DNA of 64,000 bases from Prinsepia uniflora. Taxonomy: Eukaryota > Streptophyta > Magnoliopsida > Rosales > Rosaceae. The notes under the pieces were generated by a model. That model was not told the DNA's origin. It searched no databases and worked only from the letters and a program-made list of their open reading frames with translations. Positions 1 to 13,300 of this stretch are shown in pieces (position 1 is the stretch's first letter; the number at the start of each line of letters is the position of its first letter). Location of the stretch: assembly GCA_032719365.1 (NCBI GenBank), contig CM064873.1, positions 46,662,332 to 46,726,331 on the forward strand. Reading direction: 5' to 3'. Both the position numbers and the translations under genes were made by a program.

Positions 1-225
1 GTGTTACAGTTCTTGACCCGTAACAACCTCAAACGACCTCTGATTTTGACATGCCGCCTGTCTACACATTCAGTATCTTGAGACCTTCGTGACAGTCTTC
101 ACGGAATTCTTAATGGAGGTCCACAACAAAAAGTCAACATTTTGACGTTGTCAAAGGTAAAATCGTCCTTTAACTCCAAATTTTCCAAATTTACGTTTCC
201 TCGTGATCCGGACTGTTATATCCAT
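1..225 (-). mobile_element. LTR fragment, gypsy-type, runs off left edge
   Basis: Read on the minus strand, this begins near 225 with TATAACAGTCC, a slightly mutated form of the TGTAACxxCC start seen in many LTRs here. It then shows the same order of landmarks as the LTR starting at 5477: a TTTTACC stretch, GTTGACTTTTT, and the box TAGACAGGCGGCATG (plus 52-64). It is homologous to the other minus-strand LTRs but diverged. It is probably the 3' LTR of the element whose 5' LTR is 938-5477; that pairing is inferred. Confidence 0.5.
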
Positions 226-922
226 CCACTTAGGAATTGGAGCTTACTCGACGTCTGAGTGGTCAACTCACACTACACCAGTCTCAGGAAAGGGACCCAG
301 CGTGACGTCTGAGATTGTCCACAATCCACTCAGGCATATAATATCTGAGCATCAACTAGTCATTTGAGAAAACCTGTCAATAAATGAAACCATGCACATA
401 TATCGAGAACATATATACATTCCTCGAATCCATTTTCCAGCTTCAGGTCTATAATATTATAATGTCATCATATCATATCATTATCATCAAATATATCATC
501 ATACGTATATATATATATCATCAAGTCATCATGTCATCACCAATATATCACCGCCATATCATCATCAACGTAATCCTCATCATTTCATACGAGCATCAAG
601 CATTTATCATCACACATTACTTCTCATCATCAACATTGTTATATTCGAAAAAAAAATCATAATCAAGTTATTTCAATTTATATTTACTCTTAAAACCAAT
701 TTACAATCTCATATATTGTGCATCAAAATAATTTCCTTAAATTCATAAAAAAAAATCACATGCATTTTTCCCTGTATTTTACTTTCTGAACTTAAACCTT
801 TAATATGTCAAGCCATTAATAATTAGTTAGAAACCAAGTGTAAATCATTATCGCAAAAATTATTTAAGAATCTTGACTCACTTTTCCGGTTAAAGGAAAT
901 TCCAAATTAAATCTTTACCCAA
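226..922 (-). mobile_element. Short non-coding interior of a minus-strand LTR element
   Basis: This lies between the left LTR fragment and the primer-binding site at 923-934. It is AT-rich, with an ATCATC-rich stretch around 470-640. I find no gag, protease, RT or integrase motif on either strand, and short open frames here look fortuitous. If the two flanking LTRs belong together, the element kept only about 0.7 kb of interior and could not move on its own. Confidence 0.4.
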
Positions 923-934
923 GCTCTGATACCA
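923..934 (-). other. Primer-binding site (initiator tRNA-Met type)
   Basis: The minus strand reads TGGTATCAGAGC, the usual plant LTR-element primer-binding site complementary to the 3' end of initiator tRNA-Met. It lies a few bases inside the end of the minus-strand LTR at 938, as expected for a 5' LTR on that strand. Confidence 0.75.
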
Positions 935-2275
935 AGTTGTCAAGGCCCGTCCCTAAATTTTGTGAAAAATCGGACAGGTCTTGTTCCCATTTGACAATCC
1001 TTGTCAGACAACGGATTTTCCTACCTTCGTTCTTATTCTTATTTGTCACTTAACCAAACCGAATCTGCCTCTTATGGGGTACCGCCCACATCCAGCCCAC
1101 TTGTCCCATTAAGAGATGGACATTGTTTTCTAATACGCTTTCGAAATTTCTTGTTTATCAACCTTCCCTTTGCTAATAATATAAAATAGATAATACTCGT
1201 ATATAATCAAATGCCAAATGCAATATCCATTATTCCTATTAATATCTTTTAATTTTCAAAATAAGACTTACATTTACTATTCTCGCCCCTTGCATAAGTA
1301 ATCCAATTTATGCACAACATAAATTATAAACCTAAACTTTTACATAAGGATACTAAATTCTTATAAATTCACAAGCATTCATTTTCCTTCCTATTTTGTA
1401 AAGTTACCATTTTCTATAATACATAATCTATATTTCCAGCTATAACCTTTAGAGAAATCCGTAATCATCATTTTTTTACTCAACGATATAACCACAAACG
1501 TTCACTTCTCTCCATCTATGTCCACTCACCATAGTTTATTATCATAAGTTCACTTAGATAAAAAAACATATATATATGATCATGATTAAGCCCTTAATGT
1601 AACAACCCGTCTCGGATCTCGAGATTAGATTATTGATTAATGATGGATTAGTGAAGTTAATCGGTGATTAGTCGGGTGATTTCGGAAGGACGGTGTGAAT
1701 TGACAGTTTTGCCCCTAGAATGGGCGAAACGTTGACTTTTAGTTCAGGCAGTCAAATGGACCTTGGCCAACGATGGTGACGTAGTACCGAATGTCACGAG
1801 TTCATAGACAGGCGGTACGCTCGATTCCTACATTAGAGAAGGAAGTTATGATGTTCGGAAGTTCGGGGGGTATTTTGGGTAATTTGGTTGAAAAGGGGCA
1901 AATGATTTACATTTTATACGACAAGTATTTTTCACGTATTTCGAGGACCGTTAGGTAGGTCTCGATTCCCTGAGTACAACGACAGTCAGCATGCTATCAT
2001 CGGACTTCGGATGGCTCAGATTTTAGCCTAAATGCCTTAGGGGCAAAATGGTAATTTGCAGGGGCAAGGGCAATTTAGTCTTTTTGTTGTGTTCAGTTAT
2101 GTTTGGACATGTGGCTGTCTGGGAAATTGTGTCCAATAGAATTGGGACACTTGTCCTTCTCTAGAGGGCTGTGGAAGGTTGGACAACCTCCTTAATTGAT
2201 TTTAAAAAGGGCTGATATTTGTTGCACGGGTTAGGGAGAACAGAAACAGAGTGTGTGAGAGTGTGTGTGTGTGTG

Positions 2276-2377
<102 letters not shown>

Positions 2378-3354
2378 TAAACCATGAGGAATCCACTTAT
2401 ACAATCCCTTTGATCTTCATCAAGTGCCTTGGATTGGTGAATGGAAAAGATTGAGGATGATGAGACGCAGATGACGGTGGCGGCACGGCTGTCCACAACG
2501 GCGAGGTGGTGAAAAACCTAAACAAAACCCGTGAAGTCCCCTGTTTGAGTTTGAAAATGGTAAAGGATGATTGAAGGGCTGATGATCGATTTGGTTCACT
2601 GGGTACTATGTGAGGTTGTAAGGAAATGATAAAGCCTGTTTTCGAGGTCTGAGTTGAACGTTAAGTGAAATTCCCATGAAACTTTCTTTTAAATTCGAAA
2701 ATGGCAACTTTGGCTGTGATGATTAATGATCGAAATGGTTATTTGGGTGAGGTTTTCGACATCAAAAGAAAGCTAATGGATGTGGAATTACGGACAGAGA
2801 TGGCCGAAAGCACGAGAACAGAGAGGAGGAAAGTCGAAGGTTTTTACTCGATCAGGGAGGTAAGGTTAAGGCTTGAATTTCAAGTTTTAAGGTTGTAAAT
2901 CAATAGAATGGGAACAGACGTAGCTATAGGAAAAATTGGACGACTTAGGGGGTTGAACCGTCCTCGCCGGTTTGGCTGGACCGGGCCGATTTGAACGAGT
3001 TTAGATCGGGCTGGACTGAGGTTGAAGATGAACAGTAACCAGCGCGTGTGGGCGCGTGGCACAGATTTTCAGGAAGGTTTTAACATGAATTTTAAAGTAT
3101 TCGTTGTAACGAACATTTTGGGACTGGTTTCGAGTCGATCGGACATCGTTTCGATAGGTTTCGAGATGTCCGAAGGATTAAAGGCTAGATTAAAAATAGT
3201 TAAAAATTCGGGAAAATTACAGGGCTTTAGTATAAACATTGTGAAGTAGTTAGTGACCTTATTATGGGATTTGGATAGGTTCGGGAAAGCCGATGATAGT
3301 GGAATCTCCGGGAAGACGTAATTGCACGAGTATCGAGGCGGCGACGTGAATGGT

Positions 3355-4074
3355 CTGTGAGTGGACTTTGCTTTCTAACTTATGATGCATGCATAAATGT
3401 TTTTATATGTTTTCTATACGAGATTCTATGATTATGATTATGATATCTATGATTTACGGTTTTACACGTATTTCGAGACATATGATGTATTCGCACGTTT
3501 TACAAGATTCTGTCTTAAATCGTGATTTGATATGATTTTGATGGTTTCATTTTGGGTTTAAAGACCCGGTTGATTGATGCCGGGGAAGGGCCCTTGATTA
3601 ATAATATCCCCTGCGGCATGTGGTTATGTTTTGAGTTTAAAGACTCGTTGATATCCCGGGACGGCCTGATATGTTGTTTTAAGTTTAAAGACTCGTTGGA
3701 AGGCCTGATATGTGGTTTTGAGTTTAAAGACTCGTTGATAGCCCAGGCAGGCCTGCTGCACATGTGTGTTGAGTTTAAAGACTCTGTGCTTGAGATCCAG
3801 CAGATTGATTACCTTGATTTTCGGTTGGTTTTTCACTGGTTTTCAGATGTTTTGGGCAGTGGCCCGGATGTTTTGGATATGCGAATTTTTGGGACTAAGT
3901 TCCCGTACTTTGATGTTGATTTATGATTTTGGGCTGAGTTCCCGAACTTTGATTTTGATTTCTGGTTTTCATTGATGGTTTTTGAATGCATGCATTAGTT
4001 TTACGTGGAGGTTATAAATGTCTTTTCTGATAAACTATTTTCTGAACGTATTCTTTATTTTTGTCCACTCACAG
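3355..4074 (+). repeat. 12-bp inverted repeat pair in LTR-1 enclosing a hairpin array
   Basis: CTGTGAGTGGAC at 3355-3366 is the exact reverse complement of GTCCACTCACAG at 4063-4074. The same 12-mers occur in LTR B and LTR C at equivalent places. The left arm contains GTGAGT, a good match to a plant 5' splice site. A pyrimidine-rich stretch ending CTTCCAG lies about 28 bp beyond the right arm. Confidence 0.8.
3554..3943 (+). repeat. Array of short hairpins in LTR-1
   Basis: Units include GGGTTTAAAGACCC (3554-3567), GAGTTTAAAGACTC (3633-3646, 3720-3733, 3771-3784), AAGTTTAAAGACTC (3681-3694), GGGCAGTGGCCC (3854-3865), GGGACTAAGTTCCC (3891-3904) and GGGCTGAGTTCCC (3931-3943). Most are 3-4 bp stems with a 4-6 base loop. 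The arms differ between units but mostly remain complementary. Confidence 0.65.
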
Positions 4075-5085
4075 TCTTTTATGTCTTTTGATACCTTCCA
4101 GGTTGATGCGGTACGGGTTTTTGTGAGAACACGGAGACATCACACACGCGATCCACAATGTTGTTGCGAACTCTAGTTAACTAATGATAAGTTTCGGATA
4201 ACATTGACCTAAAATCCCTTGCCTAGCTTGCGTGTTCCACGGGGGTTGAACGAGTGTTTAGCTTTCATGTCGCATGTATGTTAGACGGGAGCATAACTTA
4301 TCCCCTAATCCCAGGGGATTGGGGGTGGGCCGTGTCACTTAATTACCCTCAAATTTTTAGAATTATTTAAGGATGTTTAAGTAGAACCTAGAAATTTGAA
4401 CGAGCATAACTTTCTCATGCAATGTCCAGTTAACTCAAACCTTGGACCATTGGATTCAGAATGATAGCATGAACATTTTTCATGTTGGCTGTAATCCCAA
4501 ACTCCAACTCACGCGCTCACACGTGCCGTCAGAGGCTGAGGTTGTTTTCAACCCCTCGTGGGTCCTACTATTCGGGTCTCCCGACCAGGTGACCTGAATT
4601 AGTTGAAAATTGAATATTTCCAGTTTTTTCCCATCGATTCCACGTCCAAGTTGTTCTAATTGATCTTAGGTGGAATTCCATAACATCTAAATTGAGAATA
4701 CTTACCTCAATTCCATGGTTTGAATCCATTACTCACAACCACTTTTTCGTCTTGGTTTTCTCCAGGCTTCCCTGTCTTCCCTTCGGCTTCTTTCGACCCA
4801 AAAATGACTTTGAATACTCCATATCCCTCTGATTCCCTTCAGTTCACTAGAAAACCTCAAAAAAGAGGCACGGGCCACGACCATTATTTCAACTTCATGG
4901 CCATGAAGGTTTCCTTCCATTCCTAGACTTTCCTGCCCACTCATTCCGCTCTATTATCCTTTTTCTTCTTCCCTTTCTTTCCCCTCTCTCTCTCCTTGGA
5001 TTTTCCTTCTCATGATGGTGGCCTTTCATGTTTTTCTTTTCTTTTAGCCTAATACCACCAAATGCCCCTAAGCATAGGGCGCGCG

Positions 5086-5097
5086 CACACACACACA

Positions 5098-5135
<38 letters not shown>
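5086..5135 (+). repeat. (CA)n microsatellite
   Basis: A CA run, interrupted once by a T, inside the minus-strand LTR. In that LTR's own sense it is a GT run about 0.35 kb from the LTR start, comparable to the GT tracts in the other LTRs. Confidence 0.9.
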
Positions 5136-5139
<4 letters not shown>

Positions 5140-5544
5140 GAAACTAAGTCGGCAGTGCGGTTTGTGGAGGGAAAACTGAAGAAAGTTGAAGACACTTCTC
5201 GAATGTCCTACGTTCATCATGCCAAATTACCAAAATACGCTTTTTGTGCCAAATGAACAAAAGGCCCCTAGGCATTCTTGACTCAGATCGAACTCATTCG
5301 ATTTCCAATTTTGGCATGCTACCTGTCTATATTCTAAAGAGTCTGAGCCCTTCGTACCGGTCTCCACGAAACGGCCAAAACGTATGCAAGTTAAAAAATC
5401 AACTCTTTGACCTTTAGGGGTAAAATTGTCATTTTTCATTCTTATTTTCAAATTTTACTTTTCTTTGGACCGTTACACCTTTCTCAATGGGTCTCTTGAG
5501 TGAAGATGTGATGAGTCCACCCCTTTTCAAGAGCTGTAGTTGCC

Positions 5545-6258
5545 ATGCATATTCTATCTTTAAACTATCATGGCATTAGTGATGACTTGACGGTTCACAG
5601 TTTAAAAGAGCAGAACCGGCTTCTTTGACCAAACACTATAGCTCATTTGGAGATAGAAAATAAGAGAGCTTAGTACAAAGGTTTGACATCAAGTATATTT
5701 AAGTTGTGGAGCCCTGGAGGCTCATTGGGGGTTTGTGTGTGTCCTAGAAATTAGGGAGCCTAGCGGAGCTTATGAAGTATTCTGACTTTGTTATTGAGGT
5801 CTTAATTAATGATGTGGTGAACAAGCAAAAATGGCAGCTTTTTTTAATTTATGCTAGCATTAATGACGAAAAATGTGCTAGATAGTGGTATATCTTAAAG
5901 CATCATCTGCAAAGGGAGGCAGGTGCTTGTTTATTACTTGGGGATTTAATGATAATTTGATTGTATATGAAAATGATAGAGGGAATGTTAGGATATTGAT
6001 TGCAGATGAAAATGATAGAAGGAATGTTAGGATAGCAGCAACTATGCATTCTTTTCATTCCTTTGTGGTAGATTGTAAACTTCTAGGCCTAGGATTCATA
6101 GGATATCTGTTTACCTGGTGGAACAAATGCAATCACGGGTTTGTGCAAGCAAGACTGGATAGGGGGCTAGCCGCAGATGTTTGGATTCATGCCTACCCCT
6201 ACGCCAACTTTCCCATTGTTTGGTTCCAAGCTCGGACCACTCTATGTTGGACATGATA
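5545..6258 (+). pseudogene. L1 ORF2 AP-endonuclease remnant
   Basis: This is the endonuclease that nicks target DNA. A GDFND-like motif is read near 5935-5955. Around 6050-6200 is the conserved stretch GFIGYLFTWWN followed by QARLDRGLA, typical of plant L1 endonucleases just before the SDH catalytic motif. The SDH region is lost by frameshift after about 6230. Several frames must be joined to follow the domain. Confidence 0.8.
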
Positions 6259-7186
6259 CCTTCCTAAAGGTTATGAGAAGAAGGCAGAGGTTCATCTTTG
6301 ATCCTAGATGGAATAAAAAACTAGAGTGTGAGAGGGTTGTGCAGCAAGAGTGGCGCAAACCACTATCATGCCTACCTAGCTATCTTGTTACTGAAAGGTT
6401 GAATTAGGTCCAGAAAAGGGCTATTACATTGGGAAAAGAAAGCTAGTACAAATTCCCAATGCTAGATTGAGGATTTGAAGGTTACATTAAGTGAGTGCTA
6501 TAAAGAAGAGGTTTTTGATAGGCCATGGGTTAAGTCTATGAAGGGGGGGTTAAACAAAACAGTGACTAAGAATGAAATCTACGAGTTACAGTCTCGGGTG
6601 TGGTGGCTCAATGAAGGGAATAGAATGAGAGGGGTTGACACAATAGACTACATGATGTTGACACAATCCACTCTAAAACTGTAAAGAGGCGTTGACACAA
6701 TAGACTACATGAGCTATAAAATGAGAGGGGATTATGCAAGGATAATGATGAGGAGATATTTGTAGTAGCTTTTGGCTTCTTCTAGAGGTTGTTTGAGAGT
6801 GTTGTCCCAACCAAAATTGAGGAGGTCATATATTGTGTAGATTACATGTTGTTAGCTGAGGAGAATGCTCTACTGGTTAGGTCGGTGTCGACGGAGGTGG
6901 TACGGCAGGCTATTATGCAAATCAATATTACTAAATCCTCCAGAGTGGATAGTTTCATTACAAACTTCTACCAATTTTTACCAACGCCATTAGGGCTTAA
7001 TTAGAAGCAACATCATTCGGGTAGTACAAGTATTGTTTCAAACTAGCTATTCTTTACATAAGATGAATTTTACTCAATTGGTTTTGATTTTCTAAGGTGC
7101 CTAGTGCCCTTAATATGTCACAGCTCTTGCCTATTGCTTTGTGTAATGTGATTTATAAAATAAAATCAAAGGTGCATACCAACTAG

Positions 7187-7861
7187 TTGAAAAGTGTGAT
7201 GACAAATGTAATTAGTGCCTCACATTATGCATTTTTCACTAGGAGGCAGATTACTGATAACATTCTCGTGGTACATGAGCTTTTACACTCATTAAGGAAG
7301 TGTAGAGGTGCAAAGGGGGTGGACATGTCGGTTAAATTGGATATGTCAAAGGCCTATGATAGGGTTGAATGGAGTTTCTTACTTGCAGTGATACGTCAAA
7401 TGGGTTTCATGAGTCTTCCTGTATTGGATCTCTAAATGAGAATCACTTATGTCTCATTTAGTGTGATGGTGAATGGCTTAGCTTCAGAAAATTCCAGACC
7501 ATCCAGAGGCCTACAGCAAGGGGACCCGATTTCCCCTTTCTTTTTTGTCTTATGTGTTGAAGGCTTGTATGTTCTCATTCGGCCACGGGAAGATGTGGGT
7601 GTTATTCATGATGTACTAGTGGCTCTAGATGCCTTCAATGTGCCTCATTTGTTCTTCGCTGATGATACAGTGCTATTTTCTAAGTCCTCAGTGGGCGAAG
7701 CTAGGGGTATTTTATTAGTTATGGCCATGTTATTAACTATGATAAGAGCTTTATTTTGTTTTTGTACTAATTGCCTTGAGTATTTTCAAAGTCATATAGT
7801 GGTTTGGCTTAGGGGTACAAATGAGAGCTCAATTTGGACGCTACTTGGGCCTCAAAGCTAA
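7187..7861 (+). pseudogene. L1 ORF2 reverse-transcriptase remnant
   Basis: Two adjacent frames carry the RT core. The first (7187-7435) has RRQITDNILVVHELLH and LDMSKAYDRVEWSFL, which holds the first catalytic Asp. A stop at 7433-7435 separates it from the second (7436-7861). That frame has PSRGLQQGDPISPFFFVL and the FADD box in HLFFADDTVLFS, with the paired catalytic Asp residues. Catalytic residues survive although the frame is broken. Confidence 0.92.
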
Positions 7862-8849
7862 TTTTGGGGTTCTAAGAAAGCTGTATTTGAAGACATAAGG
7901 AATAAGATGAAGGCTAAGATCCAGGGGTGGTTTGAGAACTCCCTATCAATAGACGAGAAAGAGGTCATTGTTAAAGTTGTTGCCTTAGCACTCTCGAACT
8001 GTGCTACACCTTTTTTTTTCCAGATACCTATTGGCGTGTGCAAGTATATGGAGAGGATTTTGGTCTGATACTAGTGAGGCAAACAACATCTTCAGTGTGG
8101 GATTCACTAGGCTTCTTGGGATAAGTGACCACAATAAAGTGTAAGGGCTGTATGGGCTTCCAAGATCTTCGCTACTTTAACTTGACCATGCTTGCTAAGA
8201 TTGGTTAGCAGTTACTTATGGAGCCATCCTCTCTCCTAGCTCATCTTCTGCAAGAAAAGCATTACTAATCTAGCTCTTTTTTTGGAGGTAAAAGAGGTGG
8301 TTGGTTCGTCTTGGGGTTGGAAAGGAATCTTGCAAGGCCATAGGGTTTTAAAAGAGGTTCTTCGATGTCACAATGTAGATGGGAAGAATGGTAGTGTCTA
8401 GTCTGATCCTTGGGTCGATTAGTAGGCTCTTTACTAATTGACCCTTTTGGATCATGTCTGCCACTTCCCCCGTCCTTAAAGTTCAGTGATTTGGTGCTCC
8501 CCTCTCTTTTCGGATAAGATGTTGAGCTCTTGAGGCATTGATTTTCAGATGAGGAGGCGAGGATTGTTGAGAGGGTACCTTTGAGTAGAGGGGGCTACTA
8601 TGATCGTTTGGTATGTCATTATTCTAAATTAGGGATTTATAGTGTTTATTCTGGTTATTTGTTAGGTATTGAAATGAGTAAAAATGGTGATTGAAACAAA
8701 AAGGTTTGGTGAGTCTAGTAATAGCATGTGACGTGATGTTTTTTAGAAGAGGATTTGGAAGCCGAATGGGCCCAATAAAATTCGTTAATTGATTTGGCGC
8801 TGCTGCCAGGGTTTTATTGTTGTCCAGTACAATCTTATAAGTAGGCGGG

Positions 8850-8942
8850 TGCTATGATGATGTATGCCTATTGTGTGGGGATGAGGGTGATACGGCTCGT
8901 CACATATTCTTCAATTGCAAGTTTGCTCATGTTGGATGGTTT
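8850..8942 (+). pseudogene. L1 zf-RVT zinc-binding remnant
   Basis: The frame reads CLLCGDEGDTARHIFFNC, matching the C-x2-C...H-x4-C pattern of the zf-RVT domain found after the RT in plant L1 elements and their relatives. Confidence 0.8.
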
Positions 8943-9282
8943 GGGTGTCTGTTGCAACTAGATACCAAATGACTTCAGGGTCTATCCTTTTATGATTGTT
9001 GGGTATCTTTGTATGAGACTTTTGGTAAAGTTGATATACGAGATGTGGTGTTACAAGTCTTGGCTTTGGGGTGTTGGCAGATGTGAAAGGCTCGAAATGA
9101 TGGATGCTTCAGTGATATTATCATAGACCTAGGGGAAGTTACTCAACTACTGAACCAACAAGTTTCAAAGTTTATTGTGGCGAAAACACCAACCCTCCCT
9201 ATTGGACATGTGCACATGGCGCCCCGTGATTGAGGTGAGCACTACGGCCCCCTTGTGGCATAGACCTGACTTTGGTGTGCCT

Positions 9283-9640
9283 AAGGTGAATTGTGATGGT
9301 GCTTGGTCTTCGGGGGGTCAACTGGGAGCCGTGGGTTGGTTGATGCGGTCGTAGTCTACAAGCTTCAAGGATGCAGGTGGGAAGGGCGCCTTACGGTGTG
9401 CTTCAGCGCTTCACGTCGAGGCTTTGGCGATTCTACGGTATTTAGAGGCTTGCCTCGCATCTAATCATTGTAGAGTGGTAGTGGAGATGGTCTCCCTTCG
9501 TTTAATCCAGCTGGTGTAGCATCAAGGTAAGGAGGAGTCGATTGTCAACATCTTCTTTGACATCCACGCCTTTTTGAGTCTGTTTCTTCGTGCTCTATTC
9601 GGTTTGCCTCAAGCGTTTGTAATAAAGTAGCTCATTTTAT
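9283..9640 (+). pseudogene. L1 RNase H remnant
   Basis: VNCDGAWSSGGQLGAVGWL near 9288-9345 is the first RNase H strand with its catalytic Asp. EALAILRYLEA near 9418-9455 supplies the Glu-containing helix. Plant L1 elements of this group carry RNase H at the ORF2 C-terminus. An in-frame TAG follows near 9352. Confidence 0.75.
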
Positions 9641-9760
9641 TGCTGCTTATGTGACGAATTTGGGAGAGTGCTATGTATGGGTGGATTATGAATTAGACTA
9701 ACTTTTTAACCTTCTTGTTGAGAATATTGAATTTTATATTCGTATCTAATAAAGATGAAT

Positions 9761-10398
9761 TTCATAGGAAAAGAATTATCTTTCACAAAAATTGACTAAT
9801 CGTTAGAGAAATATGCAATTCAGGGTAAATAATAATTTCCAAAAGCAATAAGAATGAAAGCAAAACAATAAATGAATCCGTTTACATTACGACAGATCAG
9901 ATGACATTACAGATAAGCTTTGGCCTCCAGGTGTTGCAATAAAATTTGCCAGTGCCGACGGTCTTTAAAATTTCTTACTTGGCGAACCAAAACCCGGACA
10001 CACAGGAGTCAGGAACAGGATGGCTATATTCTCTCGGAAAATCTTTGCCTCTATCTTCTCGGGAAAATCTTGCGAGCTTTGCATTTAGAATAGTACAATC
10101 TGATTTTCGAATCGTCTCCACCAAAATCTCCTTTTTTATACCTTAAGTCCTCATTTTCGTCTCTGTACTCCGTTAGATTGTAGCGGTTTCGTGTAAAATC
10201 ACAATAAGAAAATCACATCCCAGCATTTTTGGTGTTGGTACACTTAGAGGAAATTGAAATTCTTGATTTTTTTTTTTCTGCTTGAATTTCTCTGTTGTAT
10301 TCTCGAAATTTTGGTTGTTTGGCTGCGGTTTTTTGGCCATCAGTGTTCGGTTGTCTGATTGAGAAGCTTAGTAGCTCAGAATCTGAGGAAGAGAGAAG
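9761..10398 (+). other. Region upstream of the transporter pseudogene
   Basis: No gene is seen. It would hold the promoter and 5' UTR of the INT1-like gene. A TATA-like TTTTTTATACC lies near 10133 and a T-rich stretch at 10265-10280. I cannot place a transcription start. Confidence 0.35.
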
Positions 10399-13300
10399 AT
10401 GACGTTGGGGTCGATGCCAGGGAGTTCGGGGTACTTGGATTTGCATCCGGATAGGAAAATGTTATATTTCAAGAATCCTTACATTCTCCGTTTAACCCTA
10501 GTAGCTGGGATTGGTGGACTCCTCTTGGCTACGACACAGGTACTAACAACCGCAGCCAATTCTTACTCTGATTCTGGTACCAAATTACATAAATGCATAC
10601 ATACATCTATCTCTTTGAAGAGGACAATGGTTGTTTCTGTTGCTGCTGTTGTTGTTTTTAAAAAAAACTACGAGGAGCATGATATGTTTATTCTATTTAT
10701 TTATGAATGGGCATAAAGATAAAATTTTGGGCTGAAAAAGATTCCTTTTTCTTTTCTGGAGTTGGTTATGTTGAAGAAGCAAGGTTATTTTGAAATCCTT
10801 TTCTACATAACCCAAATTCAACGTTAGATGAAACCAGAAAATTGAATCAAGCTGTGTGAAGTAATTATTTAGTTCGCTGAAACAACTCAGCAATCAGCAT
10901 TTTGGTCTTATATAGTAACTTTCCTTGTTAGGTGTGATTCAGGCAGAAAAAATTGAATCAAGCTGTGTAATGTTTTCCCAAATTTCGGTTTTGTGGTATT
11001 TCTCTTGAAGTTCAAATTTACTAAGCATTGTCAATGTAGTAATCTTGCACCTTCCATTATGTTTGGGCAAGTTTTCCTGTCTTTATTTATTTCTTTTGTG
11101 GGCGAAGAAAAGTAACATCTTTACTAAAACTCATATCAAGTATAACTATGATCATGTCATTTGTGCTCGTTATTTTTATTGGGGGTGTGAGTTTTTCTAT
11201 GCACTGCCCTAGTTTTTTCTTCAACATGATATCAGCACTCTACATTAAGTGGGGAGAAATTCTTGCCTGCAATGGGTGTATATAGCGCTTTTCTCCTCAC
11301 TTGCTGTTTACTGGACCAGTTTCTGTATACACCTATTGTATAGAAGAGTTTTTCCAACGTAAGAAAAACCACTGGCTTAGGAGCATTCGCTTGTTTAATT
11401 TACTTTTTAGTCCCCATGGTGCGAAATTTGGCATCCACATCTGCATAAACCCAAGGCCAATACTGCCATGTAGGTTGAAATGGATGACACAGTGGCCAAC
11501 CTAAAATGTTGCCCTGTTTTAAAATTGTTAGATCTGACATTGCAAGATTTTTCAAGTCAAGGGCCAGAGTTAAATTTCACCCATATTTTATATAGGCACA
11601 TGTTTATTTATCTGGACCTAAGATTTTATTCTATAGGACTGCTCGTTACAAGCTTTCAGTGCTGTCTTAGATTGAATGACAACTAGATGGTGTTTAAAAA
11701 TAGTGGTCTTTGCTAGCGATAACATAATGGTATAAGCCTTTCCTTAGCAGGCAAGGGTCTTTCCTTCTTTTGGAGAATATAGTAGGGATGAACCCCTAAT
11801 ATCAATAAGCACATTTTCTCCATACATGAAATCCCTCTTTATTAAAGAAAAGGCTTATAGTGAAAACCTCATTTATACACAATTTTCTTCTACTTTGGTC
11901 ACATTTATTGACATGATTGATTAGTTAGGGTATAGAATGGTTCTTTGGAGCTTCGATTGTAGGTTTTATGTATTAAATGTTTGGGCATTTTGGGCGGAGC
12001 CCTAAATTTGATACTTAAACCTAAAATCGAAGCAATCCGAGATCACAAACTTGAAGTCTAAGTTCTAAATGATGATTCTACATCCTAAAACAATCAAACA
12101 TGTGGACAAATGAAAACAAATTTGGAAAAATAAATTGAGTAGAAATGAGGTTTTCTAAAGGCATCGATGTCATGTGGAGAGAAAGACTCAGCAGGTTTTA
12201 GGAGATGTTCTAACAGCTTTAGTCTGTTATTTTTCTCTGAAGATTTAACAACATTGGATGACATTGATTGCAGGTGTGATATCAGGGGCCTTTCTGTATA
12301 TCAAAGATGATTTTGAGGCTGTCAAGACGAGTAGTTTCCTTCAGGTACAAGCATTTTGTGTTATGGTAAGCTTTGTCTTGTGGTCGAGATATGGTTGAGT
12401 ACGGAAGAGCAATTGGAAATAGGACCATTTCTTTTTTCAGTGTATGGCTGAGTGGGGATCTGAATAGAGGAAGAGAAAGATCTTGATGAAAAGTTCTTAT
12501 GTTGGGTCTCCCACCTGGATTGATTGGATGGCGGTGGTGAATTATTTTGATATTGGCATCTAAGTGGCTGCCTCTGCCCCTTTGTCTGACTTGGTTTTGT
12601 TAAATTCTTGATAGCTGCAAAACATAAATTGTAAAAATTTGAACCTTTTCTTCAACCACTCTAATTCTTTAAGTTGGCAGGAAACAATTGTAAGCATGGC
12701 CATTGTTGGTGCTATAATTGGAGCAGCTGCAGGGGGTTGGATTAATGATGCTTATGGAAGTAAGAAGGCTACTCTTCTAGCGGATGTGGTCTTTGCTCTT
12801 GGGGCGATTGTCATGGCTGCTGCTCCAGATCCATACGTTCTTATAGTGGGGCGACTTCTGGCTGGCCTTGGTGTTGGTGTTGCATCTGTTACCGCTCCTG
12901 TATATATATCGCAGAGGCATCTCCATCAGAAATAAGAGGAGGACTAGTGAGCAAGAATGTCCGTATGATAACTGGTGGCCAGTCTCTTTCCTACCTTGTA
13001 AATCTTGGTTTTACAGTGGTTAGACTTATCGTAGCAATCTGATTTTCTCCCATCATTGTCTAGTATTTATTTAAAAACCTGTTTATATTCTCCTCAAAGA
13101 AAAGTTATTTCCCTAGGAACCCATAGTTTGTTGTTTTTATTGTAGTTTTGCATTGGAGTATTTTTTGGTGAAGTATTATTGTTTCTAGTTACAACATTTT
13201 GGGGAGCTGTGTCTGTGGCGAACAACTGGCTATGTTTAATAAGGCTTATTTTTTTCGTTTTATGTTACCACACCATGATTTAATTCACAGAATGAGGTTT

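Larger units (their letters stand above)
5545..9760 (+). mobile_element. L1-type LINE, decayed, essentially ORF2 only
   Basis: The plus strand keeps the plant L1 ORF2 domain order: AP endonuclease, reverse transcriptase, CCHC-like zf-RVT, RNase H. A plausible ORF2 start is the ATG at 5545, giving MHILSLNYHGIS, which resembles the family's usual start. The frame is broken by many stops and frameshifts throughout, so the element is dead. No ORF1 is seen; the copy is 5'-truncated just before ORF2. The 3' end is placed near the AATAAAGATGAATTTC tail at about 9745-9760. No clear poly(A) or target duplication was found. Confidence 0.9.

Noticed and set aside
2701..2898. 65-codon plus-strand frame inside LTR-1
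   Set aside because: Not recognisable in LTR B or C, which are related at DNA level, so not conserved as protein.
3620..3790. Regularly spaced GTTTAAAGACTCG repeats that look CRISPR-like
   Set aside because: Repeats are short, spacers vary in length and are themselves related, no cas genes exist, and the DNA is a plant LTR.
9946..10146. 66-codon frame just upstream of the transporter
   Set aside because: No homology, no splice link to the transporter, and it overlaps its probable promoter.
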